25,142 bases of DNA. It comes from Bugula neritina. Lineage: Eukaryota > Bryozoa > Gymnolaemata > Cheilostomatida > Bugulidae. The translations under genes and the position numbers were made by a program. Location: the NCBI GenBank assembly GCA_964035545.1, contig CAXIUT010000204.1:1-25142 (forward strand). The letters run 5' to 3'. Shown piece by piece: positions 1 to 10,269 of this stretch. Under the pieces are notes generated by a model, which saw only the letters and a list, made by a program, of their open reading frames with translations, did not search any database and was not told the DNA's origin. How positions within the stretch are numbered: position 1 is the stretch's first letter; every line of letters starts with the position of its first letter.

Positions 1-71
1 CCCAAACCCCAACCCCAACCCCAACCCCAACCCCAACCCCAACCCCAAACCCCAACCCCAACCCCAACCCC
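1..71. repeat. Left telomere, CCCCAA repeats
   Basis: Tandem C4A2 repeats begin the sequence and end at an abrupt change to unique AT-rich DNA. The tract is not perfect: it opens with CCCAAA and contains one C4A3 unit, so the repeat is mostly but not purely G4T2 on the other strand. Its orientation is right for a left chromosome end. Together with the G4T2 array at the other end it shows that the window is an entire chromosome molecule. Confidence 0.97.
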
Positions 72-454
72 TATATCAAATATTGTATTATATGAATTTG
101 TTAAAGAACTTGTTTTAGTATTTTCTTTTTTTAATTATATCGATTAGAATTAATCTTTTGAAAAAGATCATCTGATTGGTTATTCTGATCTTAATAGAAC
201 ATAAAAATAGAACATATTATTATCAAAACTAAAAGAGTTAATAGTCCAAATATAACTTTTTGCTTTGTTTTTCTTTGTATTTTACTAGTTTTTTTTTTGG
301 TTCTATGATGTTAATATTGATGATTTCATTTGTTAAAAAATTATGGAAAATGATATATAGGTAATCATCAAGTGTAAGATAGCAATCATGAGAAGGTTTT
401 ATTCATGATATTGAGTCTTTATACTTATATGAAATATGTTCTATCACTTAGTCT
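72..454. other. Left subtelomeric AT-rich spacer
   Basis: No coding region can be supported here on either strand using TGA as the only stop. The sequence is AT-rich with T-runs and no obvious repeat, RNA gene or conserved peptide. It may contain the remnant 3' end of the minus-strand ORF to its right. Confidence 0.5.
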
Positions 455-1243
455 TCATGCATTTGATCTTTCATTCAACCATTTTTCTTATTTTTCAACT
501 ATTTGATAAGCCATAGTATAGTCACCTTCTTTATTGCCTTTTTACTACTTTTTTTGTTGTTTAAACTTAGAAATATTTAACATCTTTTCTCTATACTTTT
601 TTAATTACAAATAAATAAAAAATACCAAGCAGCAAAAATCATCAATAAGAAGGTAAGAGGCATCATGCTACTAAAGATAGGTTTAGCCTATACAGATTGG
701 CACAGATAGCTCAAAATTCGAAGACAGGCATTCGGCAGTAGATACTCCATATCGATAGTCAGTAGCATAGCAGTTGCCATCGCAGACTCTATTTTTGATA
801 GAGCGATAGGACAGTGGGTTACTTCTAGGAAGAGCAAGGTGTTCTGTCATCTAAGCATCTGGTTTGAATGGAATATTTGTTTTGAATATCTATAAATTTA
901 GCAGCAATTGCTTGGGCATTATTATACGATTCCATACCAGTTAGTGGAATGACATTTTTAAGGGGTAATAGTAATATTGTGAAGGAATTTCATTTTCTTC
1001 AGTGAAAAGTAAAATATTATTATTATTATTATTTGTCTGTTTTTTTAAGTTTTAGATAAAGTTAGGTTGATTCTTGATAGATTCTTTTATATTGAGTAAA
1101 CTTATTTTACACCTATTGAAGCTAGTATTGATTAAATTCCATGGAATTAAGTTTTTTTACTATGAAAATATCGAACAATTCAATTTTTTACTCTAGCCTT
1201 TATTTTTATTATGAATCGATTAGATCAAAAGTTTTTTTTTCAT
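455..1243 (-). CDS. Doubtful ORF, possible decayed Cys-rich membrane protein
   Basis: On the minus strand an ATG at 1243, preceded by an in-frame TGA, opens 262 codons to a TGA at 455-457 if TAA/TAG are sense. It includes a run of six Asn and a Cys-containing stretch (CDGNCYATDYRYGVSTAECL) around 730-790. However, other frames over the same bases look at least as protein-like. One reads an amphipathic segment followed by RCLDDRTPCSS near 850-930, and another reads a strong membrane helix (MMPLTFLLMIFAAWYFLF) near 615-670. A frame-shifted remnant of an extracellular Cys-rich protein with one membrane segment would explain all three. No family is recognised. Treat the boundaries and even the coding status as uncertain. 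Confidence 0.3.
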
Positions 1244-1338
1244 CTTTTTGAATGTATTTCATTGATAGTTATGATTTTAATATTCTTCCTTAGAAATTGG
1301 GAAGTATAAGCAATAAATTTGTTGAAGCATTTAAAAAA

Positions 1339-1419
1339 TGTAGAGGGCGGGATTTGAAACCCGCGCCCTTTCGGACTAGAGCCTTAATCTAGCGCCTTAG
1401 ACCACTCGGCCACCTCTAC
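1339..1419 (-). tRNA. tRNA-Leu (anticodon AAG)
   Basis: Read on the minus strand, GTAGAGG (1413-1419) pairs with CCTCTAC (1340-1346) as the acceptor stem. The D-arm GCC/GGC is present. The anticodon stem CTAGA/TCTAG encloses loop TTAAGGC with anticodon AAG (complement of 1383-1385). A variable arm CC-GAAA-GG is followed by a T-stem GCGGG/CCCGC. The discriminator is A, as usual for leucine tRNAs, and six T lie directly downstream as a Pol III terminator. Oddity: the T-loop is 8 nt (TTTCAAAT) instead of 7, as if one T had been added. That may affect function or be a sequencing error. CCA is not encoded. Confidence 0.93.
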
Positions 1420-1559
1420 TTTCATACAATACTCTCTCTCGAAATATCTTTATCCAAAAGCATCTCCATTATTATTTATCAATATTGATCCTTATTTGAT
1501 TGAGTTAACTCTTATATTTTCAGTATGTGAGTATATTAATATTGAATCAATGAGACAAA

Positions 1560-3449
1560 CAATCATTTGTTTTTAACTGACAGACAATGTAGATGCCCAC
1601 ATCTAGACAATCTTTTCTAAGCCTTGTGAATAGTTTTCTTCAATAAAAGTTGGATATCGTTCTGCGTTGTCTTATCCATAGATCTCGACCATGATATTGT
1701 AGATTTATCTTCTTTCTTTATCTAGCTTCTCTCCAGGGCATTTTTTTCTTCTTCTAATCTTTCTTTACTTCTTTTTACTGTTTCAGTTTATCCTTGCTTT
1801 TGTTCTGTTTTTGGTCTTTTCTTTTTACTCTTTAAATCTTTTCTTCTATTCAGCTTGTTTGGCTTGTTAATCTTTCTTAGCTTTATTGATTGTATCTTGT
1901 TCCTCTTTTTTTTCTTTCTTGATTCTTGCCTCTTCAGCTTTTTTAGCCTGTTCTTCTACTTTCTTTGCCTGATTGATTTTCATCTGTTATTATTTCTTTT
2001 CCTGGTTGATCTTTGCTTATTTCTATTTTTTCTATTGTGCAATTCTTGCCTGTTCTTATTTTTTTCTCTTGTGCAATTCTTGCCTGTTTCTTATCTTTTT
2101 TCTTGGTTAATCTTTGCCTGTTCTTATCTCTTCTCTTGATTGATCTTTGCTTATTTCTATTTCTTCTCCTGATTAATCTTTTTTCTTCTATTCCAAAACT
2201 TTCTCTGCATAAATTTTATCTAAACCAATAAAATCTTATTTAGGATTTTATTCCATAAAAACTTTTCATCTCTATAGCCTCTTTTTTATATTTAAGGCAT
2301 AGCCCTTTCACATACACTATTCAAATATTGTTTCCTTTCCTTTAGGATTTTCACATATCTAGCATATTTTTGAACCAATTAATTTGTAGTTAAACCTGCA
2401 TTTTTGTTCGATTAGTTTCTTTGTAATCCATTTGTTTTTCCTCCAAAAACTATCTTAAATTCCTTAGAGGATTATCTTGAATCGATTAGCAGCTTCTTCT
2501 TATTCTTTAGTCATCTGTTTTTTCTTTCTTTACTTCTTCAACCTGATGAGAAAAGAATTTTTCATAAAGTTATTTCATACTTTTTTTGAACTTTCTTATG
2601 AGAATTACTTTAAATCTTCTTTACTTTGATCAGATTGTGTTAGTGATCATAGATAGCTTCACATTTTTAACAAATAGAATAGTTTTGACATTTTGTAACA
2701 TTGATATCGAATCCCAACTATTGGATTGAGTGAAACAAAATCATGCATTAGTAGTTTTAATGTATCAATAGATCTTCTTTGTTTTAGTTTTGAGGTTTCA
2801 ACAATATAGGCTTTTTATCTGATATAAGGCAAAAGTGATTTGATTTTTTTAGTTGACAAGTGTATTAACTGCATCAGTCATCAGTTTATTGAATTGTTCC
2901 ATGCCAGGATCCTTTTTTCTCTTTTTTCTTTTCATCTTTATTAAGACTTTCTTTAGCAACCTTCTTTTCTTTGCTATTTTTTCTTCTATTTCTTCTATTT
3001 CTTCTTTTGAATTTTATTTCTTTTTTGTTTTTTTCATCTTTTTATGCACTTTTCTTTTCAGATTCTTCTTCAGTTTTAACCTCTATTTTTTCCTTCTTTT
3101 ATGTTTCTTCAATTTTTTCGGGAACTTTCTCTTAAGCTATCTCTTAAGTGATTACCTAAGTAATTTTTATCTTAATTCAAATTAATTTCTTTAGTTGATT
3201 TTTTTTGTTTTTTCTTTGCCTGAGACAAAGATTTTAACATAAGATTTATCTCCTGAGAGGCTTTCCATGACATTGAGATCTTAATTGGAGCCGATAACAA
3301 TTTGATCTCCTTAATCATCAGTAAAGGAAAGGGTGATAGTTTGATCTTTAGAGGTTAATTTCTTTTTCAACATAAGCAAGGATACTAGAATATTCAATTT
3401 ATTCTGTATACAATTTGACAAGTTAGCTATATTTAAGGACCAGCTTCAT
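1560..3449 (-). pseudogene. PB1-ZZ-UBA-like (p62/NBR1-like) gene, multiply frameshifted
   Basis: From ATG 3447-3449 a clean PB1 domain of about 78 residues can be read (begins MKLVLKYSELVKLYTEEIEY). It has the OPCA acidic motif D-D-E-G-D followed by S-N-E-D-L; three of these Glu are TAA. Downstream, in changing frames, follow a Lys/Glu-rich linker, DPGMEQFNKLMTDAVNTLVN (about 2850-2910), a ZZ zinc-finger remnant with NPIVGIRYQC (about 2688-2717) and C-x2-C plus H-x-H, imperfect repeats of the type QAKINQEKR-QE (about 1950-2180), and a C-terminal UBA-like segment ERYPTFIEENYSQGLEKIV (about 1590-1650). Nearly every frame change is repaired by dropping one A from an A-run, and at least ten such sites are needed. 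The first Cys pair of the ZZ finger also seems missing. None of the 17-22 nt introns seen elsewhere resolves the breaks. PB1/ZZ/UBA proteins of this type act as autophagy cargo receptors. This copy is probably dead, unless the local consensus is faulty. Confidence 0.72.
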
Positions 3450-3682
3450 TTTATATTTGATATAAATTCTTGATAATGAAAAATTACTTATATCACAACT
3501 ACTTACAATTTCTTATACTATCCTATATTTTTAAAAGTATATATAAAAAAAATAACCGATATAGAAGTATAAAATAAAACTAGAATAGTAACTATAAAAC
3601 AAGTTATAATATGTTATTATTGATGTTTTAGTATGATTTTAATGAATAAATAATTAATATTGATAAATAATTCTGAAAGGAA

Positions 3683-4804
3683 TCATTCTGAGAAATGTAC
3701 CTTGTAGACTTCCCAATTCTTAATAGTAAATCTTCCCTTAACATGTCCTGTAAAAGCCTGACTGGATTATGGATTTCTTGCATACTTGAAGTTGTTATAA
3801 CTGATAGGAAATTCAGCATTTGACTTCTCAACATTCGAATTGTCTACAATACAGATATCACAACAACCGAATATAGGTCCTTTGTCTGGATTGCAAGCTA
3901 TAGCGAATTGAGCAAGGTTTAGGTTGAATTTCTACCGCATATCTACTGAAAAGATAAATGAATTCAATGATTTATCTGCCGCCCAGTGCTTTTTAGTGGA
4001 GTTCCAGGCAAGTGGAGTATATCCTCCAATAACTTTGCCATACTCAGTTTAAAGAATAGTGAGAGTATCTGGAATGTTATCACATTTTTTATGGAATTCC
4101 AAGACAGAAAAACCACTTTAACTTGCTCTATAGAGTAGTTTCATAGCTTTCATGGTGGATTTAGTGAAAAGCGAGCGAATGTAGTCGTGTTATTGACAAA
4201 TTTTACTTTAGAAACCTTGAATTTAATTAATTACTGTCGAAACATTGGTTGAGAATGACATTTTATTTTTCTTTCCTTCAGTCATGTAGAGATCTTTGAC
4301 TCTTTAGATGTTAAATTATAAATTTTTAAGAGTTTTTTGGCATTAGTCAACTGAAAAGTTAGTTTATAGGATATTTTATTAATCCATGAAGAGAGTTGAG
4401 AGGATTTGGTTCATATATACTCCTGAAATATTGTTGTAGTTTTATTAGTTGATACGATTGATGAAATTCATGGTTTACGGGTTGAAACCAAAAAGTCCAA
4501 TCCATTTCTTGAAGTTCATGTGTTCTTCTTTGACTTTTTTGATGACAGAAGAGAAAAGATTTTACATTTCTTACTGTAACACAAATAACTATGGAATTTT
4601 AGTGTTAGGATTCTAGCAAATGATGTTATCTAACTATGACCATTTCATTGTTTAGCATTTTTAATGGAAAAGAGCGCATTCACTTTTAGTGACAATTCCT
4701 TGTTAGCACATGAAGGCGGGTTTTCTGCAGTTGGAGTTGATGCAGATCTAGACGCATTTGTTGCCATAGACACAGTCTGGACAGTTTTTAATAGGTTTAC
4801 TCAT
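3683..4804 (-). CDS. TLDc-domain protein with N-terminal Cys-rich module
   Basis: An uninterrupted ORF of 373 aa runs from ATG 4802-4804 to TGA 3683-3685, with TAA/TAG read as sense. Residues 8-50 are rich in Cys (C8, C11, C17, C21, C26, C33, C43, C50), resembling a small zinc-binding module such as a B-box. A helical middle follows. Residues about 205-373 match the TLDc fold: G-G-Y-T-P-L-A-W-N, then W-A-A-D-K-S-x-N-S-F-I-F-S-V, then G-P-I-F-G, ending F-T-I-K-N-W-E-V-Y-K-V. TLDc proteins are linked to oxidative-stress resistance and V-ATPase regulation in animals and fungi. Ciliates have many TLDc proteins with such Cys-rich fronts, and their exact roles are unknown. Unlike the neighbour downstream on the same strand, this ORF has intact A-runs throughout. 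No intron is needed. Confidence 0.9.
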
Positions 4805-5054
4805 TTCTAAATAAATAATTAATCTCTATGATTTTTTAGGAATTCAAATAAAGATCATCTAAATAAATAAAAAGTTATCAAAACAATAGATAAACACTTA
4901 ATTGATAGTTTTCATCAATATATAATTCATTATATATCATTATACCTCTGCTAGGTATCTTAAATAAATTATTTATAAAACCAAAACCAATATTGATGAT
5001 GATATCTACTATCCTAAGAAATAAGATTAAAAAATAAAGTAATATATATTTTTA

Positions 5055-5675
5055 TCAGCGTGAATTAATTTTATTCTAGATACCTTTTCTTCCTGATTGT
5101 ATTTGTCTATAATTTAATTTTTTAGTCTTGAAACTAGGACTCGTACACCTGAAATCAAACCAACTACTTTATTCTATCTTAGTTGGCGTATTTATTTGAA
5201 TTGGACTTGATGGCTACTCAAAATCTTGTGAACTAAATTAACAACTTCTAATTATCTTTGATGCTAGAGAATTAGGAGTTTGTGCTCTTTTTGATTGAAT
5301 ACTTGTTTTAGGTTTATTATTTATTTATTTTTGGAGGTCTAGATAGTGTTTGACTAAAGATCTGTTATTTTTTCTGATAAGAGATGATATATTTTTATTA
5401 TTTTTTACTTTATTTTTATATTTCTCTTGATAATTGTTCATTTTATATCCTTTCTAGTTGATTTTCAAGTTATCAAAATGTTAATTATCCATGATTAAAA
5501 AATTGCCTAAATCTATATAAAAAATACTAGGATTGATAGGATTTTTTGTTACTATCTGATCTTGTTTACAAGTACTATCAGAATTTTGTTCCATTTTTCT
5601 TCTAATTTTATAGCATTAAGTAAAATGATCAACCACAGACACTCTTTCTTTTTTATCAAATATTTGACTAGCCAT
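5055..5675 (-). CDS. Hypothetical protein, 206 aa
   Basis: An open frame runs from ATG 5673-5675 to TGA 5055-5057 on the minus strand, using in-frame TAA/TAG as Glu. The protein begins MASQIFDKKERVSVVDHF, has an N-terminal half rich in Lys/Asn and a C-terminal half rich in Ser/Pro/Thr (for example TPNSLASK, SSPIQINTPTK). There is no signal peptide, membrane segment or recognisable domain. It lies head-to-head with the next gene on the plus strand; the two starts are 79 bp apart, so they may share a promoter region. The function is not recognised. Confidence 0.75.
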
Positions 5676-5754
5676 AGATTATATTTTTTTTTATTTGTTT
5701 TTTAGTTTACTTGATTGACTTCTCTATCTAAATTGAAGGTACTATCTATATTAT

Positions 5755-7666
5755 ATGAATACTTCAATATTTTTGATTTAGGGTTCTTCGTTCGATATTT
5801 CTATCAAATTGTTAGTGGCACTGTATTATGGATTGCTTTGTGATAGTTATGATGATTAGAAGAGATCGACTTTGGTTGCTTTGAAGAGTGGTCTTGATCG
5901 ATATGTTTTCATGTGTTTGATATAACAATAAAATGGTAATGATGTTAATATTTTTGAATTAGATAGATTATGATGATGGTAAATATAATTAACCTATGTA
6001 TTTTACAGATGAAAACCAATTGAGAACTTGTCTGAGTAATGATTGGACGATTCTTATCAAACATATACGTAGAAGATAGGAATTACATGAAATGCTTCTA
6101 ACTAATAATAAACATATTATAGCAAAATAGCGAAATAATGATGATTAGGATGATAGAAAAGAATAAATACAACTATACCAGTAATCATCAAAACGAATAA
6201 TCGAAGAGAACAATAGTATTGAAATCTAATAAAAAGGTATTTTATAGAAATATGTGAATGTGATTACTTCTTTTGAGGAGGTTATTAAATTACTGGCTAG
6301 AATTGTATCTAAAATCATATAAATTACATAGAATCATCTATAAAAACTGATATATTTGGATCAAAATCATTCATAGAGACATAATCAACTCAAAAAACAT
6401 CTGATTACTATGCTCAGTCAAAAATAAAAAATTAATCTGGAACATCTGACCAATTCGATACTTGATTACAGTAAAGGAAAGATGCAGATTTAATTGATTA
6501 GACATTAAAAATTGATTAAGGTTCTTGAATAGAAGTAGTATGGCACTTTGAAGGAAGTATATTGTTATAAATAGCAACCTAAAATAGGTAGTTTATAGAA
6601 AGCACGTGAGAGGATAATTGACCGTCGAAGGGAATATTCACTAAACAAATAGGAAAGATCACTAAAGAAGTATGATCCTGGTCGTAAGCAAAAAGTTAGA
6701 ATATTATAAAATTTGTATAACATTATGATGTTGTCGAAGCAGCAGTTTATTGATGATTATTGTGTGAGTGGTTATGAGAAGAAAGAAAGAATATATCAGG
6801 AGTTGTTTCATAGGAATAGAAAGAATTATGATCATATTGTCAAATTTGGATATCGAGAGGATCTTTTTATTCAGAAGACGTAGAAATTTTAGGCAAATCA
6901 AAATAAATAAAAGGAGTTGAAAGCTATAAAATTATAAGAATAAATAAGTAGAAAAGAATAATATATCAAATAAATACCAGCTACTAATCCTTAAAATAAG
7001 AGTTTTAATGAAGTTTTAAATATGAAAATAAAAGCATAGCAATTCACATAATCAATAACCTTCAATTAGTATTTAGCAACTTAGAGTGAAGCTAAAAACG
7101 ATTAAGAAGAAGATATTTAAAGTAAAAAAAATATTATTACCAGAAAAACAAAGACTAGGTTTCCATCTTTTGTCGGTACTAATAAATAAAGTTAAGATTT
7201 TCCACAAACATGTAATAAAACTCTTCAAACTCAACATCACTAGAGTACATATAGAATAGAAACTAATAAAAAGGACATAAGTTTTTAAGGGAAAGGTAAA
7301 TTACCAGGAATTAATAGAAGAACTTCATTATAAGCTAAAAATCCTTTGAAAATACCAAAAATGAGAAGTTCAAAAGGTACATTCAAACAATAAATAAACA
7401 ATATGGAAGAATAGATACTAAGGACAAACAAAAGGAGATAGAAATGGTTCAATGATGATAAACTAACAACCCAGCGGACAAAAATCATATTGAAAAACGT
7501 TGATGTAGGTATGAATCTCTCAGCTAGAAAGTAAGATTTGATAAGAAAAGAAGAGGTTTCAAGCAGATAGAGAAAAAAGACATAGACTTCAAGGATGTAG
7601 ACGACAGCTTACTGCAAGAGAAGTCTTAATAAATTTTTTGATGGAAAGTTGAATGGATTGGTATGA
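5755..7666 (+). CDS. Hypothetical Lys/Glu-rich protein, 630 aa, one 19-nt intron
   Basis: ATG 5755 lies downstream of an in-frame TGA. Exon 1 runs to 5943. A 19-nt GT-AG intron, GTTAATATTTTTGAATTAG (5944-5962), restores the frame (NGND/IDYDDG), and exon 2 runs to TGA 7664-7666. This totals 630 aa. The middle (residues about 100-400) is charged and probably helical, with coiled-coil-like Lys/Glu/Gln spacing. The C-terminal third is basic and Ser/Arg-rich and carries short basic patches. No known domain is evident. An alternative start is the in-frame ATG at 5998 in exon 2, which would drop exon 1. The long open frame with about 80 in-frame TAA/TAG codons argues that it is a real gene. Confidence 0.8.
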
Positions 7667-7716
7667 TACTATTATTTTTAATAATGAAAGATAGATAGAA
7701 ATAGTGTTTTAATTGA

Positions 7717-8622
7717 TCATTTAGCTGGGCTGTCTTTAACATTGGGTTTATTTTTGAAAGAGCGAGCTACATTAAGAAATTGTTTATATTTCTTATTCCA
7801 TTTTTATTTTTATTTTAGGTTTTAACAAACTAGATCTTTTTTTTGTGATTAGAGATGATCTATTCTGTAGGTTAGAGATGTATTAGTAGCTAGGAGTTTT
7901 TAACTTGATAGATTTGATTTCTATTTTGGTGACATCTTGTCTATTCTAGTTGTTAGCATGTTATTTCTATCGTATTAGGATCTTTAGAGTAGGCTTTTTA
8001 ATTTTATACAGGTTTTTCTTTCTTGTTAAAATTATTTTTTTATTTATTAAAGTTCCTATAATTAAAGTTATTTTGATCTAAAGGCCTATGATTTTTTTAG
8101 TTATTGTTTTAATTAGATATTCTATTTTTTTAGAGAAGCTGTTATTTAATTAAACCTCCTCAAGGTAACCTACAATAGATTTAGTTGCTAACAGCAACTC
8201 TACATTTTCAAGAACACTTAGAGATCATTTTTTTAATTTCTACCGTCAACTATATTGTTTTTTGATAAGTCATCTAAATTTTTAAGAGAGGGTAAAGTTA
8301 TTTGATCCAGAATTTTTATTTATTAATTTTTACCTAAAACTTCAAGTGACATTTGGTTGATTTTATCTGCGATCTTCATCAACGTCATTTCTAAAAGGTT
8401 GGATTTCTAGACTTCCTGCTTGAGTAATTAGTAGTGAGAGTGCTTTCCAGTGGAGAAGGGGCTAGCTGAACTGGTCTTTGATGTTTCTTGCCTCTATTTG
8501 TTCAATGCTGACTCCAACTTAGCCAGTTTTAGGTTGAGTTTACGGATGATCCTTTTCTGTTGCTCAACTGTAGCTATAAGTTCTATAGATAAAATGGTTG
8601 ATACTGTTCGGGTCGAAGTCAT
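7717..8622 (-). CDS. Coiled-coil protein, 301 aa
   Basis: The frame is open from ATG 8620-8622 to TGA 7717-7719 on the minus strand. Read with TAR as Glu, two long helical stretches appear with Leu/Glu/Lys heptad character: residues about 12-45 (ELIATVEQQKRIIRKLNLKL) and about 165-215 (ending KELELEELEEIKKEFEQERK). A Ser-rich linker lies between them. There is no signal peptide or transmembrane segment. The 3' end faces the 3' end of the previous plus-strand gene across 50 bp. The specific function is not recognised; a cytoskeletal or scaffolding role is only a guess from the coiled coil. Confidence 0.78.
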
Positions 8623-8950
8623 CTTATGTGCATGAGGACATAGATTTATCTCTTTGATTGCGAAAGTCCAGTGGTACTTGCAGCATATAAAATATTAATG
8701 TAAAACAAAATAAAGCTCTTCCTTTTAAAACCTTTAAGTGTAGATTAAAAAAAAGATCAGTTAGAGTAAAATTCTTTAAGAAGATGGAAGGATTTCCAAC
8801 TAACCTTCTGTTATTACTATTTAGAAGGAAAGTAGTTTCTAATGGATAATATTTATTAATCACTATAATATTGACTAAATATAATTATTACCTCAAGTCT
8901 TCTGATATTCTGAAATTTTACTTCAATAGTTTATCAAAATATAACTAATA
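8623..8950. other. Divergent intergenic region
   Basis: This AT-rich spacer separates two genes transcribed away from each other. On the minus strand a frame continues upstream of the coiled-coil gene in another phase for roughly 80 codons, but it shows no conserved sequence and no plausible splice link, so no gene is called. Promoters for both neighbours presumably lie here; no specific motif could be identified. Confidence 0.5.
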
Positions 8951-10165
8951 ATGAATAAGCTCTAAAATTCAAAAAGAACAAAAAATAAGATCTTAGATAA
9001 ATAAAAAAACAAACCTTCAGAAGAAACAACAGGCTCCATCTTGATCAATGTGTAGTAAATCTTAGTTAAACATTGTGATGCTTTGTAGTCATGTAAAATA
9101 GCTTAATCATCAAAATAGAAAAAGAGAAGTGAGAAGAAAAATGCTAAAGGTTAAAGATAAAAACATTTTTAACAAAAATATTATCAAGAAGATAAATAGT
9201 CAGAAGTTTAGGATAAAAAATAGCAATAACTTAATTCAAAAAAAATAAAATAGATAATGTAAAAGATCCATTTAAAGATAAACAATGAAATAATCAATAA
9301 AAATCGAGAAAATAACAAAATATTCACACAGATAGTAACTAATAAAAAAGATATCGAACGAATAAATAGAGAAAAACAGTTTATTAAATCACAACTATCT
9401 AGTGATTATCAATATAAAGAACCTCCAATGAGTCTTAAACCTAAATTAATTACATAAAAGTTTATAACAGAACCTTATGAGCAAAGTTAACTCTTGAGAG
9501 AGGCGAAAGATTTTACATAGAGAATGAAAGAAGAGCAGTAAAGATTGTGGGGAAGGCTGTTTTTACGAAAGAAGTTGTAATAAAAAAAGAGAGAACTTCA
9601 TTATAAGAAATAAATCAAAAAAGAGGAATTATTAAAACAATTGAAAATTCTTTAAAGATTAAAATCTTCAAAAAAATAAACCAGAAATATGTTTGCTAAT
9701 TCAAGAGTATTACAATAATAAGGATAAAATTAAGATCAAACTAAAAGAAAAAGATATCGAACTTTAGGTCTTGAAGAAAATGATAAAAATTATGATAGTT
9801 CTTTCATCGAGAGTAAAAAAAATATTTATTCATTTAAAAGTGTTACTTAAAATACGAAAAGAAAAGATAATTTGAAGTCTTTAGATGATTTGAAGATACC
9901 TCCTTTGATTGGTTCTAAAAAATTAAAAATCAATGAAAAAGGTCAGAAGTGGAACAATGATGTTGGCATTAGAAATAGGAGATAGTAAATATATAAAAGA
10001 AGTAAAACATAAAATGATGTAAATATTGATTAGATTAATAAAAAATAGGCGAGCTCTTCTATTTATGGTAATTACTAAGATAAAGATGAAGTTATTTAGG
10101 AGGCAGTTCTTCCTTCTCCGATTCGTAAAAGAAGAAAATCAATAAAATATGCGCACAAAATGTGA
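8951..10165 (+). CDS. Hypothetical highly basic protein, 404 aa
   Basis: The frame is open from ATG 8951 to TGA 10163-10165 without introns. The protein is extremely rich in Lys, Glu and Asn, with a probable coiled coil in residues about 170-240 (ending KKELHYKKEIKKEELLKQ). The C-terminus holds short hydrophobic-Pro motifs (LDDLKIPPLIGSKK) and a basic tail (PSPIRKRRKSIKYAHK) that could serve as a nuclear signal. No domain family is recognised. The sense strand contains many A-runs of 5-8, yet the frame stays open for 1.2 kb. This is a useful control against the idea that all A-runs in this assembly are miscalled. Confidence 0.75.
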
Positions 10166-10269
10166 TATTTTATATTTTAATACTATTTATATATTAAATT
10201 ATTATTTATACTTATTATGAATGATTATCTGCAGTAATTACGACAAAATATAGGTCAAAAATATATACA

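Noticed and set aside
1855-2231. Plus-strand ORFs rich in Phe, Leu, Ser and Cys
   Set aside because: They are antisense shadows of the Lys/Glu-rich minus-strand repeat region of the broken PB1/ZZ gene.
3683-4804. Reading TAA/TAG as glutamine (the Tetrahymena/Paramecium code)
   Set aside because: Conserved columns in CCT1, the kinase and Ada2 are Glu, including residues essential in kinases.
5936-5966. A 31-nt intron in the 630-aa hypothetical gene
   Set aside because: A 19-nt intron at 5944-5962 gives the same downstream frame and matches the size class of introns proved in CCT1 and ADA2.
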